Assembly (NCBI RefSeq): GCF_049445795.1
Contig: NZ_JBMSDT010000009.1
Span: 1-64,000 of the forward strand
Direction of reading: 5' to 3'
From: Larkinella sp049445795
GTDB lineage: Bacteria > Bacteroidota > Bacteroidia > Cytophagales > Spirosomataceae
Length of the DNA stretch: 64,000 bases
Shown one piece after another: positions 15,811 to 23,761 of this stretch (position 1 is its first letter; each line of letters opens with the position of its first letter). The notes beneath the pieces are model-generated. The model saw only the letters and a program-made list of their open reading frames with translations. It was not told the DNA's origin and ran no database searches. The position numbers and the translations under genes were made by a program.

Positions 15811-17166
15811 ATGATCGAGTCTTCTACAGGCTCTGCTCCGATTCAGGCGGATGAATCGGCGGGGCAACCGGCGTTGCGCAAAGTGATCACCACCGACCAA
15901 TTGTGGTCGATTGCCGTCGGCATGGTGATCTCGGGCGAATATTTCGGCTGGAACTACGGCTGGGCCGTCGCCGGAACACTCGGTTTTTTGGTTGCCACCG
16001 TGCTGGTGACCATTCTGTACCTGGCCTTCATTTTCAGCTATACCGAACTGACCACTTCCATTCCCGATGCAGGTGGGCCGTTTTCCTACGCCCGACGGGC
16101 CTTCGGGCCGACGGCGGCTTTCGTTGCCGGTTTTGCCACCCTGGTCGACTTTTTGATGGCCCCACCCGCCATTGCTGCGGCCCTGGGCGCCTATGCCCAC
16201 TTTCTCAACCCGGCATTACCGGTTTTGGGCGTAGCCGTGGTGACCTATATCGTTTTTATCACCATCAACATCTTGGGAATCAAGGAATCGGCCAATTTTT
16301 CGATGCTGGTTACCGTGCTGGCCGTGGTGGAATTGCTCGTTTACATGGCACTGGTTACCCCGGCTTACGAAACCAAAAACGTTGTGGCGCATAACGAGTC
16401 GTTTGGATTAAGCGGGGTGTTTGCCGCCCTGCCGTTTGCCATCTGGTTTTACCTGGCTATTGAGGGCGTCGCAATGGTGGCCGAGGAGGTGAAGAATCCG
16501 AAGAAAACCATCCCGCGCGGCTACCTGCTGAGCATCGGAACGCTGGTGATCCTGGCCCTGGGTACTATGATCCTGACGGCGGGTGCAGGTGATTGGCGTT
16601 TGCTGAGTGAAATCGACTACCCGCTGCCCGAAACGCTGGCGATGGTGCTGGGGCGCAACAGCCCGTGGTCGAAGATCTTCGCCAGCCTGGGCCTGTTTGG
16701 CCTCATTGCCTCGTTCCATTGCAACACGATCGGGTATTCCCGCCAGATTTACGCCCTGGCCCGCAGCGGCTACCTGCCCGGTTTTCTGGCGCAGGTCAAC
16801 CGCCGGTTTCAGACCCCCCACTGGGCACTGATCGGGGGCGGGATTGTCGGTTTTGTGGCGTTGTTTTCGGGCACCACCGGCGACATCATCATCCTTTCGG
16901 CCCTTGGCGCCGTGCTTATGTACATCAGCAGCATGGTTAGCCTGTTTCAGCTTCGTAAAAAAGAACCGAATCTCGAACGGCCTTTCCTGGCTCCTTTCTA
17001 TCCGTACGTACCCGCTATTGCCCTTATTCTGTCCGTAGTCTGTCTGCTCGCCATCATCTATTACAACATCTGGCTCAGCGTGATTTTTGCGGTTCTACTG
17101 GCGGTTTCGCTGCTGGCGTTCCGGCTGATTGGCGTGCGAGTTCCTGCTTCTTCCACTACTCCTTAA
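15811..17166 (+). CDS. APC-family amino acid permease, ethanolamine permease type
   Basis: The 451-residue protein has twelve likely membrane helices. ISGEYFGWNYGWAVAGTLGF in helix 1 and SIPDAGGPFSYARRAFGP are typical of the ethanolamine permease branch (TIGR00908-like) of the APC superfamily. The transporter would bring ethanolamine or a related amine into the cell by proton symport. No ethanolamine ammonia-lyase (eutBC) genes are nearby, so the substrate is inferred from family only. A methyltransferase gene starts 22 bp downstream and may be co-transcribed. Confidence 0.88.
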   Translation: MIESSTGSAPIQADESAGQPALRKVITTDQLWSIAVGMVISGEYFGWNYGWAVAGTLGFLVATVLVTILYLAFIFSYTELTTSIPDAGGPFSYARRAFGPTAAFVAGFATLVDFLMAPPAIAAALGAYAHFLNPALPVLGVAVVTYIVFITINILGIKESANFSMLVTVLAVVELLVYMALVTPAYETKNVVAHNESFGLSGVFAALPFAIWFYLAIEGVAMVAEEVKNPKKTIPRGYLLSIGTLVILALGTMILTAGAGDWRLLSEIDYPLPETLAMVLGRNSPWSKIFASLGLFGLIASFHCNTIGYSRQIYALARSGYLPGFLAQVNRRFQTPHWALIGGGIVGFVALFSGTTGDIIILSALGAVLMYISSMVSLFQLRKKEPNLERPFLAPFYPYVPAIALILSVVCLLAIIYYNIWLSVIFAVLLAVSLLAFRLIGVRVPASSTTP

Positions 17167-17188
17167 ACAAAACCGGCCGCTGGCGCGC

Positions 17189-17809
17189 ATGGATAATCCT
17201 AAGGAAATCGTTCGACGCGGGTACGATCAGCTAGGTGGCGCATATCGTACTTTTTTTGAAAATGACACTAAAAACCGCTACCAGCCCTGGCTGGCCGACC
17301 TGGTCGGCCGACTGCCCCCCAACAGCCATGTACTGGAACTGGGCTGTGGCGACGGCATCCCGACGGCCCTTTTTCTGAGTCCGTTGACGAATTACCGGGG
17401 CATCGATCTTTCGCCCTACCAAATCGAGCTGGCCCGGCAGAACATCCCAGCGACCCGCTTCGAAGTCGCCGACATGGCCGGTTTGGATTTCCCGGAAGCT
17501 TCGTTCGACGGCGTTCTGGCCTTGTATTCGCTGATTCACCTTCCCCTGGCCGAACAACCTGCCGTGATTCAATCGGTGTTTAACTGGTTGAAACCGTGCG
17601 GCTATTTTCTGTGTATTACCGGAGCCACCGACTGGACCGGCCTGAGCCATGGCTGGATTCGGCCGGATGTAACGATGTTCTGGAGCCATACCAATGCGGT
17701 TTCGTACCAACAATGGTTTATCGAAACCGGTTTTACTCTTATAGAGAACTATTTTGTTCCGGAAGGCAACGAGGGGCACACGTATTTTCTGCTGCAAAAA
17801 CCGGCCTGA
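17189..17809 (+). CDS. Class I SAM-dependent methyltransferase
   Basis: Started at MDNPKEIVRRGYDQLGG (17189), the protein has 206 residues. The longer frame overlaps the permease gene and is not needed. Motif I is VLELGCGDGIPTALFL (about 48-63), motif II ends YRGIDLSPYQIELAR, and the post-I motif is FEVADMAGLDFPEASFDGVLAL. The Tyr/Trp-rich C-terminal part (GATDWTGLSHGWIRPDVTMFWSH) may hold the acceptor site. The acceptor is unknown; pairing with an amine permease hints at a small amine, but this is only context. Confidence 0.88.
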   Translation: MDNPKEIVRRGYDQLGGAYRTFFENDTKNRYQPWLADLVGRLPPNSHVLELGCGDGIPTALFLSPLTNYRGIDLSPYQIELARQNIPATRFEVADMAGLDFPEASFDGVLALYSLIHLPLAEQPAVIQSVFNWLKPCGYFLCITGATDWTGLSHGWIRPDVTMFWSHTNAVSYQQWFIETGFTLIENYFVPEGNEGHTYFLLQKPA

Positions 17810-18191
17810 GCAGCGAAAAACGGCGAACGGAAGACAAACAAAGGAACGCCCCCCGCCTTCTGAACCGCAAATATTGGCTGAACCATTCATAAATCCGGCT
17901 TGTTTGACAATAATATGCCTTCAAGACCGGTTTTTTCAAAAAGCCATTGGTCAAACTGACTGAAGAAACAGCTCTAAACGCGTATCTTTCCGGCTGAACT
18001 AGCTATAGTTCGACCCTGTTAACCCTCAAGAAAGACAAATCAAAAACACAAAATCGGAAACATGAGGTTAATCTACTGACGATCAGACTTGCGGGAATAA
18101 AGTAGCCAGCCTGCTTTCATGCAAGAAGCAGTAATAAACCAAACCTCTTCCACCGTCGATGACAGAACCGGTTTTCAAACCGGCGAAAGGC
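17810..18191. other. Intergenic region, 382 bp
   Basis: I find no gene or RNA here. The sequence has no long open frame with coding character and no strong hairpin. It ends at the promoter box of the next gene. Confidence 0.5.
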
Positions 18192-18199
18192 TATTTTTG
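18192..18199 (+). promoter_or_regulatory. -7 box for the coiled-coil membrane protein gene
   Basis: TATTTTTG fits TAnnTTTG. Transcription would begin close to 18206, which makes the GTG at 18209 an unlikely start and favours the ATG at 18230. Confidence 0.5.
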
Positions 18200-18229
18200 G
18201 GTTAACAAGTGAAAGAAACGATAGACAAC

Positions 18230-19582
18230 ATGAATGAACAACAGCCGGCAAACAACCGGGATTTTCAGCACGGATACACGAGCGGGGTCGAAGGAACCGA
18301 CCGCCAGACCTATGAAGGGTACCTGTCGAGCCAGGTTAGCGACGAATGGATCCACGAACGGGTTGAAGCCAAGCGGGACGAAATTCGGCAACTGGATCAG
18401 CAACTGGCCGACACAACGGCTCTGCGCCGGTCGGCCTACGATCGGTTGCAGGAGCATGTCATGCAGACAACGCTGGCCGGGAAAGAGGTGGAACGGCTCG
18501 AAACCGAACTCCAGTCGGTTGAACATGAGCGGGAAAAATTAAAGGAGCGTCGGCAGAAAACCGCATCCGAATATTCGCTGTTTGCGGGCCTGATCTTCGT
18601 AGCCGCCGGGATTTCGTTCGTCGCCGGGGACCTGATTATTTCCCATGAGATTGTAGCCTACGCCCTGAACATCCGGAACAATACCGAAGCCTGGATGTTC
18701 GCCGTCGGGCTGGCGATGGTATCGATTCTGCTAAAACCGGCCTACGACCGTCTGGTGGAAGAACCGTACATTTCAAACTCCTCGCCGGAAGCCGCCCGAC
18801 GCTACGGCTGGTTCAAGATGGGACTAGCCATTCTTTCCATCGTTACGCTGATCATTCTCGGCTGGTTCCGGTACGATGCCTACCGCACTGACAAGCTGAA
18901 AGAGGCCATTAATAAAAGTATCAAAAACATCCAGTTGAACGCCACGCCCCTCGACCCCACCAACCCGAATCCGGTGGCCGATCAGCGGGTATTGCAGCGC
19001 ATCGAGCAACAATTACAGCAGTCCGACGAGTTGAACCTGCAACTGGTCAACAGCCCGTGGGCCTTGCTGTCGTTCGTGTTGAGCGGGGTGCTTTTTGCAC
19101 TGGCGGGGGCGGTTTGTCTGGGAATTGGCCTGCCGGTTTTGCAGAAATTCTGGTTTCGGTGGCTCCAGGCCGACCCGCGTTTGTGGCGGCTGCGTCGTCG
19201 GCGCAAGCGGCTGGAAAAACAGCACAAATTCGCTCAGGAAGAGGTGGCCAAACACCTGACGCAAAAGAACATCATGGACCACGAGTTGGAGGTGCTGCCA
19301 TCGCTCGACGAACTACGGCAACGGAAACAGCAGTTGATCAACGAAATCGACCGTTTACTGGAAGACCGTAAACTGGCCCGCACCGACAGCCGGATTGCGT
19401 CGTTCAACGATGGGTACGAAAAAGGACTGGCGGCCCGTCAGGCCATGACCGAAGAAGAATACACCCAGTTCCGCAACGGTTTTTTCTCCGTTTCCAACCT
19501 GGCCACCAAAGCCCGCTCTTCCTCAGATCAGGATCGGTTGCCGTCGGAGAAAGCGTACGTGAACGGAAGAACTAAAGAGTAA
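18230..19582 (+). CDS. Coiled-coil membrane protein with paired GYxxG motifs
   Basis: The 450-residue protein starts at MNEQQPANNRDFQHGY. It has an N-terminal cytoplasmic part with F-x-x-G-Y-x-x-G (residues 12-19) and a coiled coil at about 45-115. Four membrane helices follow (near 120-145, 155-175, 200-220 and 285-310) with a periplasmic loop rich in Gln/Leu. A second coiled coil spans about 325-400, and a mirrored motif (FNDGYEKGL) precedes the end. I do not recognise the family. The two GYxxG motifs at opposite ends, each beside a coiled coil, suggest they meet in the fold or bind the same partner. The stop codon lies within the left arm of an inverted repeat. Confidence 0.75.
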   Translation: MNEQQPANNRDFQHGYTSGVEGTDRQTYEGYLSSQVSDEWIHERVEAKRDEIRQLDQQLADTTALRRSAYDRLQEHVMQTTLAGKEVERLETELQSVEHEREKLKERRQKTASEYSLFAGLIFVAAGISFVAGDLIISHEIVAYALNIRNNTEAWMFAVGLAMVSILLKPAYDRLVEEPYISNSSPEAARRYGWFKMGLAILSIVTLIILGWFRYDAYRTDKLKEAINKSIKNIQLNATPLDPTNPNPVADQRVLQRIEQQLQQSDELNLQLVNSPWALLSFVLSGVLFALAGAVCLGIGLPVLQKFWFRWLQADPRLWRLRRRRKRLEKQHKFAQEEVAKHLTQKNIMDHELEVLPSLDELRQRKQQLINEIDRLLEDRKLARTDSRIASFNDGYEKGLAARQAMTEEEYTQFRNGFFSVSNLATKARSSSDQDRLPSEKAYVNGRTKE

Positions 19583-19671
19583 AAGAGTGAAAGAGCGAAA
19601 TGCTCCGCCAGATTTTAACTTTTGCGGAGCAAATCGCTCTTTCACTCTTTTACTCTTTCGCTCTTTAGTTC
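19570..19671. repeat. Inverted repeat of 8-nt units (nGAAAGAG)
   Basis: Left arm 19570-19608 and right arm 19624-19671 are complementary. The right arm has one extra 8-nt unit (CGAAAGAG). The units TAAAAGAG, TGAAAGAG and CGAAAGAG run in tandem inside each arm. It separates two convergent genes and contains the stop codon of one of them. Confidence 0.88.
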
Positions 19672-20440
19672 ATTGAATCGGCGAGTAGTCCGTCGGCTTC
19701 ATGTAAACCGATTCTACTTTCGTCGTCAGTGAGCCGTTTTTTTCGGATTCGGCTTTGGCTTTTACCCATTTCGGATCAGCTCGGAACTCTTCGAAATGCT
19801 TCTTCCCTTCGGCTTCGCTGGGGTGCGCCAGGATGTACACTAGTTTCGACTGGCCGGTTTCGTCGGGTTGCGTCGTCAGCCAGTAAGCAACGTTGGTCAT
19901 GCCGTGTTGCTTAAACAGCTTGATGGTGTGGTTTTTAAACCGGGCCAGCAGATCATTCAGTTTACCGGGAGCCGGTGAATACGTCCGCATTTCAAACACC
20001 CGGCCCGGTTCTTTGGAGAGTTTTAGTTTGGGCGAAATCTCGGCTTCGGTCATAAAAATCTGGTCGACTTTTGCGACGATTTTGCCGTTAGCTTCCGTTT
20101 TGGCAACAACTTCCTTCCACTCCGGGTCGCTTCCAAAGGCTTTCCAGGAGGCATCGCGGGCTTCCCGATTCGGATACGACAGAATATAAATCAGCTTTTC
20201 CTGCGACGCATCCGTTGGTACCCAATAGCCGACATTGGTCATGCCGTGTTTTTCAAAAATTTTTAGGGTGTATTTCCGAAACCGGTCTACAATGGCTTCG
20301 TAATTGCCGGGCGTGGGGTAATAAATCCGGACTTCATACAACCGACCGGGGTCGGCAACCGTTGGGTTGGATTTTGAACCGGCGTAGGAAAGGGCAAGTG
20401 TTGTTAGTAAAAGGCTACAGGTCAACAGAATAGGTTTCAT
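19670..20440 (-). CDS. Exported protein with two NIPSNAP domains
   Basis: The 256-residue protein has a signal peptide (MKPILLTCSLLLTTLALSYAG) and two NIPSNAP repeats: YEVRIYYPTPGNYEAIVDRF near 35 and FEMRTYSPAPGKLNDLLARF near 145. Each is followed by HGMTNV-x-YW and an IYIL-type strand. NIPSNAP domains are ferredoxin-like (dimeric alpha/beta barrel). Bacterial exported forms have no known activity. Two domains in one chain would form an internal dimer. Confidence 0.88.
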   Translation of the reverse strand: MKPILLTCSLLLTTLALSYAGSKSNPTVADPGRLYEVRIYYPTPGNYEAIVDRFRKYTLKIFEKHGMTNVGYWVPTDASQEKLIYILSYPNREARDASWKAFGSDPEWKEVVAKTEANGKIVAKVDQIFMTEAEISPKLKLSKEPGRVFEMRTYSPAPGKLNDLLARFKNHTIKLFKQHGMTNVAYWLTTQPDETGQSKLVYILAHPSEAEGKKHFEEFRADPKWVKAKAESEKNGSLTTKVESVYMKPTDYSPIQ

Positions 20441-20539
20441 TGAAATTTGGGTGTTAGTTTTTACAAAAATAGGGAGAGAACGTGAGAATAAATTGATTGA
20501 TAATAATTTCGGGAAAGCCGGTTTTTTCCGATAAAAATT

Positions 20540-20547
20540 TATCTTTA
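20540..20547 (+). promoter_or_regulatory. Likely -7 box for the alpha-E gene
   Basis: TATCTTTA differs from TAnnTTTG only at the last base and lies 33 nt before the ATG at 20580. Confidence 0.4.
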
Positions 20548-20579
20548 CGCCTGTACAACCTCTATTTAATTCTGAAAGT

Positions 20580-21542
20580 ATGCTTAGTCGCGTTGCTGAT
20601 TCTATTTATTGGATGAACCGCTACATCGAACGGGCCGATAATTACTCCCGTTTTATGAGTGTTAATTTTAATCTCGCACTGGATTTGCCGCCCAACGTAG
20701 ACGAGCAATGGGAACCGCTGCTGATTGCGACCGCCGATAACTACCTGTTTTACAACTTCTACCAGGAACCGACCCGCGAGAACGTCATCGATTTCATGAC
20801 GTTCGACAAACGGAATCCGAATTCCATTGTCAGTTGCCTTAATAACGCCCGCGAGAATGCCCGAACCATTCGGGAAAGCATCTCGAAGGAGATGTGGGAG
20901 AATATCAATGAGCTTTACCTGCGCGTGCGGGACACGGCGACAAAAGGCCAGTCGAACCTGAACCGGTTGCAGGAGTTTCTAAATGATGTAAAAAACGGCT
21001 GCCAGCACTATTACGGCGTCATCGACTGTACAATTACGCGCAACGAAGCCTGGCACTTCGGGCGGGTGGGGCGGTTTCTGGAACGGGCCGATAAAACGTC
21101 CCGGTTTCTGGATGTCAAGTACTTCACGTTATTGCCCGACGCCAGTTCGGTTGGCTCGACGCTGGATTTGATGATCTGGACGGCCGTGCTAAAGTCAGTT
21201 AGTGCGTACAATATGTACCGGCAGCAGTACAAAATGATCAGCTCATCGCCGATTGTGGAATTTTTGATTCTCGACAAACTTTTTCCGCGTTCGGTGGCTC
21301 ACTGCATCCGGCAGGCTGAACTGTCGCTATACGAGATTTCGGGCAATCCGATTGCCAACGGGTACAAAAACGAAGCCGAAAAGGCACTTAGCAAGCTGCG
21401 GTCGGAAATCGAGTTTACGGAAACTGCCGAGTTATTCAAAACCGGCCTGCACCAGTACCTCGATCGTTTCCAGACCCGCAACAACGAAGCAGCCAAAGCC
21501 GTCTATGAAACTTATTTCAGCCTAAAACCGGTGGAAGCGTAA
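20580..21542 (+). CDS. Alpha-E domain protein (DUF403)
   Basis: The 320-residue, all-helical protein opens MLSRVADSIYWMNRYIERADN, the alpha-E signature. Later, ITRNEAWHFGRVGRFLERADKTSRFLDVKYF repeats the same helical Glu-Arg-Ala-Asp pattern, of which FLERADKTSRFLD is diagnostic. Alpha-E proteins are usually encoded with a circularly permuted ATP-grasp protein and a transglutaminase-like protease, in a putative peptide-synthesis system. Neither partner is present here: the next gene is convergent. A perfect terminator follows the stop. Confidence 0.92.
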   Translation: MLSRVADSIYWMNRYIERADNYSRFMSVNFNLALDLPPNVDEQWEPLLIATADNYLFYNFYQEPTRENVIDFMTFDKRNPNSIVSCLNNARENARTIRESISKEMWENINELYLRVRDTATKGQSNLNRLQEFLNDVKNGCQHYYGVIDCTITRNEAWHFGRVGRFLERADKTSRFLDVKYFTLLPDASSVGSTLDLMIWTAVLKSVSAYNMYRQQYKMISSSPIVEFLILDKLFPRSVAHCIRQAELSLYEISGNPIANGYKNEAEKALSKLRSEIEFTETAELFKTGLHQYLDRFQTRNNEAAKAVYETYFSLKPVEA

Positions 21543-21545
21543 CTA

Positions 21546-21573
21546 AAAAGGTGCCTGAATTCAGGCACCTTTT
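21546..21573. terminator. Bidirectional intrinsic terminator
   Basis: This is a fully palindromic 28-bp stem (AAAAGGTGCCTGAA and its complement) with A and T runs on both sides, between convergent genes ending at 21542 and 21596. Confidence 0.9.
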
Positions 21574-21595
21574 TTGATTTATCGAGTCGAATTTT

Positions 21596-22366
21596 CTATT
21601 TGAAAAACGGAAATGTCAGCGCCACGTACGTCATCGTTGCCCGGTTACGGAAGCGTTGGTTGTTATCGACAACGTTTTTGTTGCTGGCCCGCATCTCGGT
21701 CGTAATCCAGTGATAGCCCGCCTTAATGCCCAACCGGCGCATCAGCCGCAAACGCACGTACACTTCCGTCGAAAGCGAGCCGAGGTCATTGTCACCCAGG
21801 AGCCTGACGTTGACTCGCTGGGGCTGTGCGTATTGCCGGGGATGATTCACAAAGTTCAGCAACGAATCCACATCCTGGTCAGAGCTTGCCGCGTTGAATT
21901 GGCCTGTAGCCGACCGGTAACGCCCTTCCCGGTTTTTACCAAAACCAAAGCCGATCAGATCGGCTCCGGCTCCGACTTCCACCGGCCCCAGTTTTACCTG
22001 CGCCCGCAATCCAAAATTGACGGTCGTGACGGTCACCCAGTCGAACCGCATGGTGTCGATGTTGGCTTCGACCAGCGGGGCACCTAACGCGGCAAAACCG
22101 GTTTTCTCCCGGGTTAAGCGAGACGGAGCAGTGGTGTAATTAAGGTTATCGCCGTAGAAAGCCCCCAGACGAGCCGTCCAGCCAATCGAGAAAATCTGGT
22201 TAGCGTCCAGGTTCAGCATTTCGAAATACGTCAGGGACGGCACCCAATAGTCTTTTTTGAAAGCTGCTCCGATGTCGACCCCGCTGCTAAGACGGCTGGC
22301 GGTCGGCGATTGAGCGAATGTGGTAACGGAGAAGAGAACGAAGACAAACGTTACTATTTTTCTCAT
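21596..22366 (-). CDS. Secreted, probably outer-membrane beta-barrel protein
   Basis: Started at MRKIVTFVFVLFSVTTFAQS (22366) it has 256 residues and a clear signal peptide cut after FAQ. The mature part alternates short beta strands ending in aromatic residues (LTYFEMLNL, WTARLGAFYG, VNFGLRAQVKLG, STEVYVRLRLM) and ends TYVALTFPFFK. A terminal Phe/Lys after a strand is common in outer-membrane barrels. No named family is recognised. It lies 84 bp downstream of the HlyD gene on the same strand, so it could be the last gene of the peptide-export operon, although it is not a TolC-like channel. Confidence 0.7.
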   Translation of the reverse strand: MRKIVTFVFVLFSVTTFAQSPTASRLSSGVDIGAAFKKDYWVPSLTYFEMLNLDANQIFSIGWTARLGAFYGDNLNYTTAPSRLTREKTGFAALGAPLVEANIDTMRFDWVTVTTVNFGLRAQVKLGPVEVGAGADLIGFGFGKNREGRYRSATGQFNAASSDQDVDSLLNFVNHPRQYAQPQRVNVRLLGDNDLGSLSTEVYVRLRLMRRLGIKAGYHWITTEMRASNKNVVDNNQRFRNRATMTYVALTFPFFK

Positions 22367-22450
22367 GAGGTGGATAACTTTGTATTGCAAAGTTAAGTGG
22401 ATAATTGAAAAAGGCACTATTTTGTTTTTAACTGACTTTTCAATTTTTCT

Positions 22451-23761
22451 CTACCGGGTCATGAGCCGTTTGAACGCAAAGAATAATTTTTCGATCAACC
22501 GGGTATCTTCTGTAATAACTTCGGCCGTTGCCACCATGCCGGTCCGGTACCGGATCGTTTTATGATATTGCGTCTGCAACCCGTCGGGCAGGGCCACCTT
22601 TGCCAAGAAAACACCGTTTCGATCCGGCACATCGGCGATCTGCTTTATTTGCCCTCTTACGATACCAAACTCCTGAAAAGGGTAACCCGCAAACTTGATC
22701 AACACCCAATGGCCGATCTTGACTTTTCCGAGGTTATTTTGTGGCAGATTAAGCAACCCGGTGTACTTCACCGCATCACTTGTGGCAATTACAAACAGTT
22801 CCTGATTGGCCGTAATGGCCTGTTTTTCCTGCAAATCTGAATTGAAATAGAGAATACCGGCCATCGGACTGACCACCACAAACCGTTGTTTCCAGGACTC
22901 GATAGCGCTACGTAGTGCATTCAACTCCTGGACAAACAAAGCACCCTGTTCGGCAATGGTTCGGTCTAGCTCCAACAGTTCCCGTTGCTTAGCCGATTGG
23001 GCAGTATGGTTTTGTGTCAAGGCGGTCTGAAGCTGTTTCAGCGGCAACAGTTTGGCTAACACACGGCTTTCTTCGCGTCGATATTCCAGGGGCGGAATGA
23101 CTTTATCGTCCAGTAACTTCTTTTGAACCCCCAGTTCCTTTCGGGCCAGTTCATAGTCCTGTTGCTGGATTTGCTGTTGATCGAGCAAATTATTATACAG
23201 ATGTCGTAGATCTTGCCAATCTGCCAGCAAAAGTTTCCGACGCTTGAGGCTGCTTCCATTCCCCAATACGGCTTCCAACTGCATGAAGCTTTGAACGAAG
23301 CGCTGAAAACTTCCCTGCAAATCGCCCAGGTGCTGGTATTTTACGGCCCGGAACGCCAGGACCTGCTCCCACCGTTTCTGCTGTGTATAAAGAAAAAGTT
23401 TATCCAGTTCGTTCGCCAGCGACAAGGCTTCTTCGGGTTGGGTGGTGCTTTCCAGAAAAGCCAGTACCTGATCCTGTCTTACGTTCTGTTTATCGGTTAT
23501 GAACAGATTCATCAACCGGCCATCATTTTTAGCCAGTATGCTTTTCGGCGCGTTCGTTGTCGTCAGTACCAAAGGAGCCTGAACCAGATCCGGATAATGA
23601 ATCAGGTAAGTGCCTGCTAACAAAAAACTTAGCACTAGAAAAATGACCAGCGTTCCCCACCGGATCATCCAATGGGGCATCACACGGATAAAATCGCGCA
23701 CCTCCTCACTTCGATCATCCAAGTCAGGATCAACTTCAGTAATGGTCGATTGATCCATCAT
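22451..23761 (-). CDS. HlyD-family periplasmic adaptor of a peptide exporter
   Basis: The 436-residue protein has a cytoplasmic N-terminal segment of about 30 residues and one membrane helix (TLVIFLVLSFLLAGTYLI). A biotinyl-lipoyl half (SILAKNDGRLMNLFITDKQNVRQDQVLAFLES), a long helical hairpin at about 125-290, the second half (VVSPMAGILYFNSDLQEKQAI) and a beta-barrel end with YRTGMVATAEVI complete it. It bridges an inner-membrane ABC transporter to an outer-membrane channel. Its start overlaps the C39-ABC stop by 4 bp, so the two proteins act together. No TolC-type gene is nearby. Confidence 0.93.
   Translation of the reverse strand: MMDQSTITEVDPDLDDRSEEVRDFIRVMPHWMIRWGTLVIFLVLSFLLAGTYLIHYPDLVQAPLVLTTTNAPKSILAKNDGRLMNLFITDKQNVRQDQVLAFLESTTQPEEALSLANELDKLFLYTQQKRWEQVLAFRAVKYQHLGDLQGSFQRFVQSFMQLEAVLGNGSSLKRRKLLLADWQDLRHLYNNLLDQQQIQQQDYELARKELGVQKKLLDDKVIPPLEYRREESRVLAKLLPLKQLQTALTQNHTAQSAKQRELLELDRTIAEQGALFVQELNALRSAIESWKQRFVVVSPMAGILYFNSDLQEKQAITANQELFVIATSDAVKYTGLLNLPQNNLGKVKIGHWVLIKFAGYPFQEFGIVRGQIKQIADVPDRNGVFLAKVALPDGLQTQYHKTIRYRTGMVATAEVITEDTRLIEKLFFAFKRLMTR

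Noticed and set aside
15811..17166. Ethanolamine utilisation operon
   Set aside because: Only the permease is found; there are no eutBC or microcompartment genes.
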